A DNA stretch of 44,837 nucleotides, taken from positions 1 through 44,837 of the forward strand of contig JBPCKZ010000121.1 in assembly GCA_051003795.1 (NCBI GenBank), read 5' to 3'. The position numbers were made by a program, and so were the translations under genes. This document shows positions 40,391 to 44,837 of the stretch, one piece after another; positions within the stretch are counted from its first letter, which is position 1; every line of letters starts with the position of its first letter. The notes below the pieces were generated by a model that made no database searches, was not told the origin of the DNA, and worked only from the letters and a program-made list of their open reading frames with translations. The stretch comes from JALYXS01 sp051003795. GTDB taxonomy: Bacteria > Acidobacteriota > Terriglobia > Bryobacterales > Bryobacteraceae.

Positions 40391-41134
40391 ATGTGGGGAA
40401 TTATTCCAGCGGCGGGGATCGGCAGCAGAATCCATCCCCTTGCCTTTTCAAAGGAATTGCTGCCCGTCGGGAGCAGCCATGAAGGCGATTTCGAACGGCC
40501 CCGCGCGGTCAGCGACTATTTGTTGGAACGCTTGATTCTAGGCGGGGCGACGAAAATCTGCTTCGTCATCTCGCCGCGTAAATCCGACATTTTGGAATAC
40601 TACGGAAGCAAGGTGGATTCGGCGCATACCTGTTACGTCGTGCAGCCGCGTCCCGAGGGCCTGTGCGATGCCATCTTCACTGCCCTGCCATTCATCGACC
40701 CATCCGAGACAGTGTTGGTGGGCCTTCCCGACACGGTGTGGTTTCCGTCCGACGGTTTTTGCGCGCTCCCTGACGACGTGCTGTCGTTTCTGCTTTTCCC
40801 GGTGGAGCAACCGGAACACTTCGATGCCGTCGTCACGGACGAATCGGGTAAGGTACTCGAAATTCAAGTAAAGCAGCCCGGCGCAACCTCCCATTGGGTT
40901 TGGGGCGCATTCAAATTGCCTGGCACTATCTTGCACGACTTGCATACGCTTTGGCGCGATCGAGACGGGGCCGACCAGTATATCGGCACTTTGGTGAACG
41001 CCTATTTATCGCGCGGCGGTCATGGCGTTGGTGTTCGCGCCGGCACGTCGTATCTGGATGTCGGCACCCTCACCGGATACCGCGCCGCATTGCGGGTCTT
41101 AGGCGATTCGGAGGCCATCCATGACCTGCGATGA
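40391..41134 (+). CDS. Sugar-1-phosphate nucleotidyltransferase
   Basis: 247 residues. The signature GIIPAAGIGSRIHPLAFSKE LLPVG is the nucleotide-binding loop of RmlA/GalU-type enzymes, which make NDP-sugars from NTP and sugar-1-phosphate. VQPRPEGLCDAIFTALPFI and VLVGLPDTVW (the metal-binding D of LPD) follow, then VWGAFKLPGTIL and SYLDVGTLTGYRAAL at the end. It is shorter than RmlA (about 290 residues) and lacks the C-terminal tail. Probably supplies the activated sugar for this operon. It overlaps the methyltransferase gene by 14 bases. Confidence 0.87.
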   Translation: MWGIIPAAGIGSRIHPLAFSKELLPVGSSHEGDFERPRAVSDYLLERLILGGATKICFVISPRKSDILEYYGSKVDSAHTCYVVQPRPEGLCDAIFTALPFIDPSETVLVGLPDTVWFPSDGFCALPDDVLSFLLFPVEQPEHFDAVVTDESGKVLEIQVKQPGATSHWVWGAFKLPGTILHDLHTLWRDRDGADQYIGTLVNAYLSRGGHGVGVRAGTSYLDVGTLTGYRAALRVLGDSEAIHDLR

Positions 41135-41846
41135 GATCCAGCGGCGAGTGAACGAACTGGGGCCGTGGTTTCACAATATGGACCTGGACGGCATCAGTAC
41201 CGCGCCGGATCATTTTCTGGGCGATTATCCTTCCTGCAAGTGGCGTTCGTTCGCGCACGCGATTCCATCGGATCTGCGGGGCAAAACCGTGCTCGATATC
41301 GGCTGCAATGCCGGTTTCTATGCTATCGAGATGAAGCGGCGCGGGGCCGATCGCGTGGTTGCGATCGACTCCGACGACGACTATCTCGCGCAGGCTCGTT
41401 TCGCGGCCGAAGTAAGCGGCTCCGAAATAGAGTTTCGAAATCTGTCGGTCTATCGCGTCTCGGAACTCGAAGAAAAATTCGATCTGGTGCTGTTCATGGG
41501 CGTCCTGTATCACTTGCGGCATCCACTGCTCGCCTTGGATCTGCTGCACCGCCACGTGACGAAAGATCTGCTCGTGTTTCAGTCGCTGCTTCGCGGCGGC
41601 GATCGCGTGATGCGGGTTGAAGAGGATTATCCGTTCTCCGAAACGGAAATCTTCGAGCGACCGGAATTTCCGCGCATGTACTTCGTCGAGGACCGCTATG
41701 CGCGGGATCCGACCAACTGGTGGTTCCCCAATCGCGCCTGCGCCGAAGCCATGGTGCGCAGCGCCGGGTTCGAGATCCTCAACCACCCCGAACCCGAAGT
41801 GTTCGTCTGCCGCCGGCTGGATCGAGAGAGCCACTGCCTTGATTGA
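41121..41846 (+). CDS. SAM-dependent methyltransferase (CmoB-like)
   Basis: 241 residues. SAM motif I is VLDIGCNAGFYAIEMKRRGA with acidic motif II VVAIDSDDDYLAQARF. FDLVLFMGVLYHLRHPLLAL is the motif IV/V region shared with CmoB-type enzymes. The N-terminal APDHFLGDYPSCKWRSFAHA and C-terminal NWWFPNRACAEAMVRSAGFE are characteristic of a family I recall as TIGR04290 (Rta_06860 family), a member of the same conserved cassette. It probably O-methylates a sugar, which is inferred from context. Overlaps the glycosidase gene by 8 bases. Confidence 0.85.
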   Translation: MTCDEIQRRVNELGPWFHNMDLDGISTAPDHFLGDYPSCKWRSFAHAIPSDLRGKTVLDIGCNAGFYAIEMKRRGADRVVAIDSDDDYLAQARFAAEVSGSEIEFRNLSVYRVSELEEKFDLVLFMGVLYHLRHPLLALDLLHRHVTKDLLVFQSLLRGGDRVMRVEEDYPFSETEIFERPEFPRMYFVEDRYARDPTNWWFPNRACAEAMVRSAGFEILNHPEPEVFVCRRLDRESHCLD

Positions 41847-42723
41847 AGCGGCGATGTTTTGGAACGAGCCGAACAATCTTTCCCACTGGGATTTCGAAAT
41901 GGATCCCGGCTGGAAAATATTCGCGGATACCGTGAAGGCCGGCGCGAGCGCGGTCGCGGCGGAATCTCCCTCACTGACGCGCGTGCTCGGCGGCATCTCT
42001 CCCATCGACCCTGGCTTTATCCAGAACATGGAGCGCCAGTGCGTGCTTCGACAACTCAATGCGGTGGCGGTGCACGGGTTTCCGCTCGATTGGAATCACT
42101 GGACCATTCACGAATGGCCGGATAAGCTGAGAGAGATTCAAACGGTCACCAATCTCCCCGTTTGGGTATCGGAAGTCGGCGTTTCTTCTTTCGGCGCGGA
42201 GGAAGTTCAGGAATTCGGGCTGCGCCGGACGGCCGAGTTGCTGATCGGCAGATCCCCGCGCATTCACTGGTACAGTCTTTACGACCTGCCTCGCGCATGG
42301 CCCGCCACCACGCGCCACCGGGAAGCGGAGGGCTCATCGTACTATCGGCATTTTTACATGGGCTTGCTACGCGAAGACGGCTCTCCGAAGGCCGCGTTGC
42401 GGCAGTTTCGAGAATACGCGCCCGCGCTCGGCATCTGCCAGTGGTTTCATTTTGAAGACCCTCGTCTCGAAGATGGCGTGAAGCGGCTGACGGATCTCGG
42501 CGTGAAGCGCTTGCGCACCGGGCTGAGTTGGTCTGACAGTCTTCGGCCCCACGCCGAACAGTGGTTTGATAAACAGATGAAAGCGCTGGAACCGTTCGAG
42601 GTCACCGTGACATACTGTTTCACTCCGGATTCCCGCGGCTTGCGGGCGGATCATACCAGTCCGCCGCGCGATCCGCGTGAATTCGGCGATTTCTGCGGCC
42701 GAATGACGCGACGCTATGCTTGA
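41839..42723 (+). CDS. Glycosidase-like protein with circularly permuted TIM barrel
   Basis: 294 residues from TTG 41839, or 289 from ATG 41854. It begins at the acid/base strand of a clan GH-A glycosidase: AAMFWNEPNN with Glu10. HGFPLDWNHWTIHEWPDKL, the nucleophile-type Glu112 in PVWVSEVGVSSFG and WYSLYDLPRAWP (strand 8) follow. After KAALRQFREYAP come the strands that normally open such a barrel: GICQWFHFEDPRLEDGVKRL, VKRLRTGLSWSDS, VTVTYCFTPDSRG and HTSPPRDPREFGDFC. The protein ends in the third helix (RMTRRYA). So the strand order is 4-8 then 1-3. Both catalytic glutamates are present, so hydrolase or transglycosidase activity is possible. Confidence 0.75.
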   Translation: MIEAAMFWNEPNNLSHWDFEMDPGWKIFADTVKAGASAVAAESPSLTRVLGGISPIDPGFIQNMERQCVLRQLNAVAVHGFPLDWNHWTIHEWPDKLREIQTVTNLPVWVSEVGVSSFGAEEVQEFGLRRTAELLIGRSPRIHWYSLYDLPRAWPATTRHREAEGSSYYRHFYMGLLREDGSPKAALRQFREYAPALGICQWFHFEDPRLEDGVKRLTDLGVKRLRTGLSWSDSLRPHAEQWFDKQMKALEPFEVTVTYCFTPDSRGLRADHTSPPRDPREFGDFCGRMTRRYA

Positions 42724-42726
42724 GGC

Positions 42727-43518
42727 TTGCGCGACCGCATGATTCCCTGGAGCGATTCCGACCGCGTCGCCATTGTCGCGGCACACCCGGACGATGAAGC
42801 GATCGGCGCCGGCGGACATTTCCCGCAGCTCCGGAGCGCGATGTTCATCCACGTCACCGATGGCGCGCCGCGCAACGGCCGCGATGCCGCCGCTCTCGGT
42901 TTCGGCTCGCCGCACGAATACGCTCGCGCGCGCGCCGATGAGCTCGCGGCTGCTCTGGCTCTCGCTGAAATCGATAAAACCCAGTGTCGCGAGGCGGGGA
43001 TGGTCGATCAGGAATCGTCGTTCCAACTTTGCCGCCTGACGTATTGCCTGGTCGATTTTTTTCGCGATCGCCAAACCACCGCCGTGCTCACGCATCCGTA
43101 TGAGGGCGGCCACCCAGACCACGATTCGACCGCGTTCGCCGTCCGCGCCGCTTGCCGGCTTATCGAAAAAGATGGCGCGACTCCGCCGGAGGTTATCGAA
43201 TTCACGTCCTATCACAATCGCAATGGCGAGATCGAAGTTGGCCGGTTTCTCCCGGGCAGCGGCGGCGCGGGCGCCGGTATCGATCTCTCCGAAGCGTTGC
43301 GCGATCTCAAGCGGCGCATGTTCGATTGCTACACGAGCCAGCGCCAGGTACTCGAAATATTTCCGATTGAATCGGAGCGGTTCCGCCGCGCGCCGGTTTA
43401 CGACTTCACTCAGCCGCCTCACGCGGGCGAGCTCCATTACGAGCGTTTCGACTGGGGCATGGATGGCGCGCTCTGGCGCGATTTGGCCGCGCAGGCCGCG
43501 CTGCGATTGGCGCTCTGA
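42727..43518 (+). CDS. PIG-L family N-acetylglucosaminyl deacetylase
   Basis: 263 residues from TTG 42727, or 259 from ATG 42739. Zinc-site motifs of the LmbE/PIG-L family: VAAHPDDEAIGAGGHF (AHPDDE) and HPYEGGHPDHDSTAF (HPDHD). These enzymes remove acetyl groups from GlcNAc-containing molecules such as GlcNAc-inositol or bacillithiol precursors. It closes the carbohydrate operon 3 bases after the glycosidase gene and suggests that the product contains an amino sugar that is deacetylated. Confidence 0.9.
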   Translation: MRDRMIPWSDSDRVAIVAAHPDDEAIGAGGHFPQLRSAMFIHVTDGAPRNGRDAAALGFGSPHEYARARADELAAALALAEIDKTQCREAGMVDQESSFQLCRLTYCLVDFFRDRQTTAVLTHPYEGGHPDHDSTAFAVRAACRLIEKDGATPPEVIEFTSYHNRNGEIEVGRFLPGSGGAGAGIDLSEALRDLKRRMFDCYTSQRQVLEIFPIESERFRRAPVYDFTQPPHAGELHYERFDWGMDGALWRDLAAQAALRLAL

Positions 43519-43548
43519 CGCGCGCGGTAGGATAGGGGTGGAGGGTAT

Positions 43549-44837
43549 ATGACCAGCCCCAATCCATTCGCTATTATCGATCCGCCGGTCTCGGAGAAGG
43601 ATCCTGTCTGTGGCATGAGCGTGAATCCCGCCCGAGCCGCGGCCACGTTCGAATACGAGGGCCGCCGGTACTACTTCTGCCGCGCGGGTTGCCGCCAAAA
43701 GTTCGCGTTAGACCCTGGACAATACCTGAATAAGAACTCCACGCCTGCCGAAACGGTTACAGCGGCCGGGTACACCTGTCCCATGCATCCCGAGATTGTT
43801 CGAGACAGGCCCGGCGCGTGCCCGCTCTGCGGCATGGCGCTCGAGCCCATCGCCGTGACGGCAGAAGTCGATAATACGGAACTGCGCGACATGACGCGCC
43901 GGTTCTGGATCGCCGCCGCGCTCACCGCGCCATTGCTCGTCTTCATGTTTTTCGCCTGGATGCCGATGGGGGCGATTCTCTGGATCGAGTTCGCGCTCGC
44001 GACTCCGGCGGTTTTATGGGCCGGCTGGCCGCTATTCGAGCGGCCTGGGCTTCGGTCGTGAATCGAAGTCCCAACATGTTCACGCTGATCGGAATCGGCG
44101 CGGGCACCGCTTATTTCTACAGCGTTGCCGCCCTAGTTTTTCACTTGGGACACGATCTCTACTTCGAGCCCGCAGCCGTGATCGTCACCCTGGTACTGCT
44201 CGGCCAAGTGCTCGAATTGCGCGCCCGCGGCCAGACCACGAGTGCGCTGAAAGCGCTGCTAGGTCTCGCTCCGAAGACAGCCCGCCGCATCGGCGAGCTC
44301 GATCGGGAAGAAGACGTTCCACTCGAGCAAGTGCACGCCGGCGACCGTCTCCGCGTTCGTCCCGGCGAGAAAGTGCCCGTGGATGGAACGGTTATCGAGG
44401 GGGCCAGTTCCGTCGATGAATCGATGGTCACGGGCGAATCCATACCGGTCGAAAAACAAGCCGGAAGCAGGATTACCGGCGGGACCGTGAACGGCACTGG
44501 CGGATTCGTCATGACTGCCGAGCGCGTGGGGAGCGAAACACTGCTTTCGCAAATCGTGCGGATGGTGAGCGAGGCGCAGCGGACGCGCGCTCCCATCCAG
44601 CGTTTGGCCGATGTCGTGGCCTCTTATTTCGTGCCGGTCGTCATCGCGATCTCATTATTGACGTTTGCCGGTTGGGCGATCTATGGACCCGAGCCGCGGC
44701 TGGCGCACGCGCTCGTGAACGCGATTGCGGTGCTGATTATCGCCTGCCCCTGCGCGCTGGGACTGGCAACCCCCATGTCGATCATGGTGGGCGCGGGGCG
44801 CGGCGCCTCCGCCGGCGTGCTCATTCGGAACGCGGAA
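43549..44837 (+). pseudogene. Copper-type P-type ATPase (YHS-containing), frameshifted, runs off window
   Basis: The start is well supported by GGTGGAGGGTAT before ATG 43549. Domains in order: a YHS metal-binding domain (DPVCGMSVNPARAAATFEYEG, then YYFCRAGCRQKF), a heavy-metal zinc-ribbon-like motif (YTCPMHPEIVRDRPGACPLC), then the transmembrane region. After WPLFER the frame ends at TGA 44061. One extra G at 44042-44043 restores AWASVVNRSPNMFTLIGIGA. The rest is intact: PGEKVPVDGTVIEGASSVDE, SMVTGESIPVEK, and the CPx signature ACPCALGLATPMSIMVGAGR in the sixth membrane helix. The catalytic DKTGT motif lies beyond the window. CPC points to Cu+ export. Likely an assembly indel rather than a real pseudogene. 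Confidence 0.85.

Noticed and set aside
30186..43518. Defence-system interpretation of the large operon
   Set aside because: Every recognisable member is a carbohydrate-active, nucleotide-sugar or small-molecule-modifying enzyme; there is no nuclease, NTPase effector or toxin domain.
1..44837. CRISPR arrays, tRNA or rRNA genes, attachment sites
   Set aside because: No regularly spaced repeats, no cloverleaf-like GTTCRA-containing segments and no rRNA-like stretches were noticed; a covariance-model scan would be needed to exclude small RNAs.

Overview
This window is a stretch of a GC-rich bacterial chromosome, most likely from Acidobacteriota (Solibacter/Bryobacter-like). That placement is an inference from gene content: S53 pro-kumamolisin peptidases, a reaction-centre-type multiheme cytochrome, a KirBac channel, a large membrane pyrophosphatase, and secreted proteins typical of soil acidobacteria. 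Most genes are tightly packed, with ATGA/GTGA/TTGA-type overlaps. No tRNA, rRNA or CRISPR array was seen.

Layout. 1-3.2 kb is accessory and partly decayed: the start of a flavin monooxygenase, two fused gene remnants, a PIN-domain (VapC-like) module with an unusual 265-residue partner, and a broken IS1595/ISXO2-type transposase. 3.4-17.7 kb is mostly housekeeping: a TrkA-type K+ channel, a kumamolisin-like peptidase followed by a free-standing copy of its prodomain, acetate kinase, acyl-CoA dehydrogenase, alanine dehydrogenase, acpP-fabF (fabF seems to start at ATT), etfBA, a KirBac channel, a diheme cytochrome and a SIS sugar isomerase/deaminase. 17.7-22.8 kb holds the ligase-associated DNA-repair pair lhr (DEXH helicase) and pdeM (phosphoesterase). 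They are split by a type II-like restriction-modification cassette whose two genes each carry a one-base frameshift. 22.9-29.9 kb carries the H+-pyrophosphatase, a lipoprotein diverging from a PGI-like gene, a 46-residue membrane protein, rph, an ITPase gene, a small secreted protein and a DinB protein.

30.2-43.5 kb is the most interesting part: a 13-gene, one-strand, overlapping carbohydrate operon. It encodes two SDR sugar epimerases (one fused to a degenerate glycosidase domain), a B12-type radical SAM enzyme, one GT4 and four CgeB-like glycosyltransferases, a histidine phosphatase, a sugar nucleotidyltransferase, a SAM methyltransferase, a glycosidase-like protein with circularly permuted TIM-barrel order, and a PIG-L deacetylase. 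The set has the enzymes to activate, epimerise, transfer, methylate and deacetylate sugars, but no recognisable flippase, polymerase or exporter. The product is unknown. From memory it resembles an uncharacterised conserved cassette described by TIGRFAM curators in Rhizobiales ('rhizo-twelve'); that name needs checking. The window ends inside a copper-type P-ATPase.

Caution: at least five genes are broken by single-base changes in short homopolymer runs and one by an in-frame TAA. Some of this may be assembly error, so apparent pseudogenes should be verified with reads.
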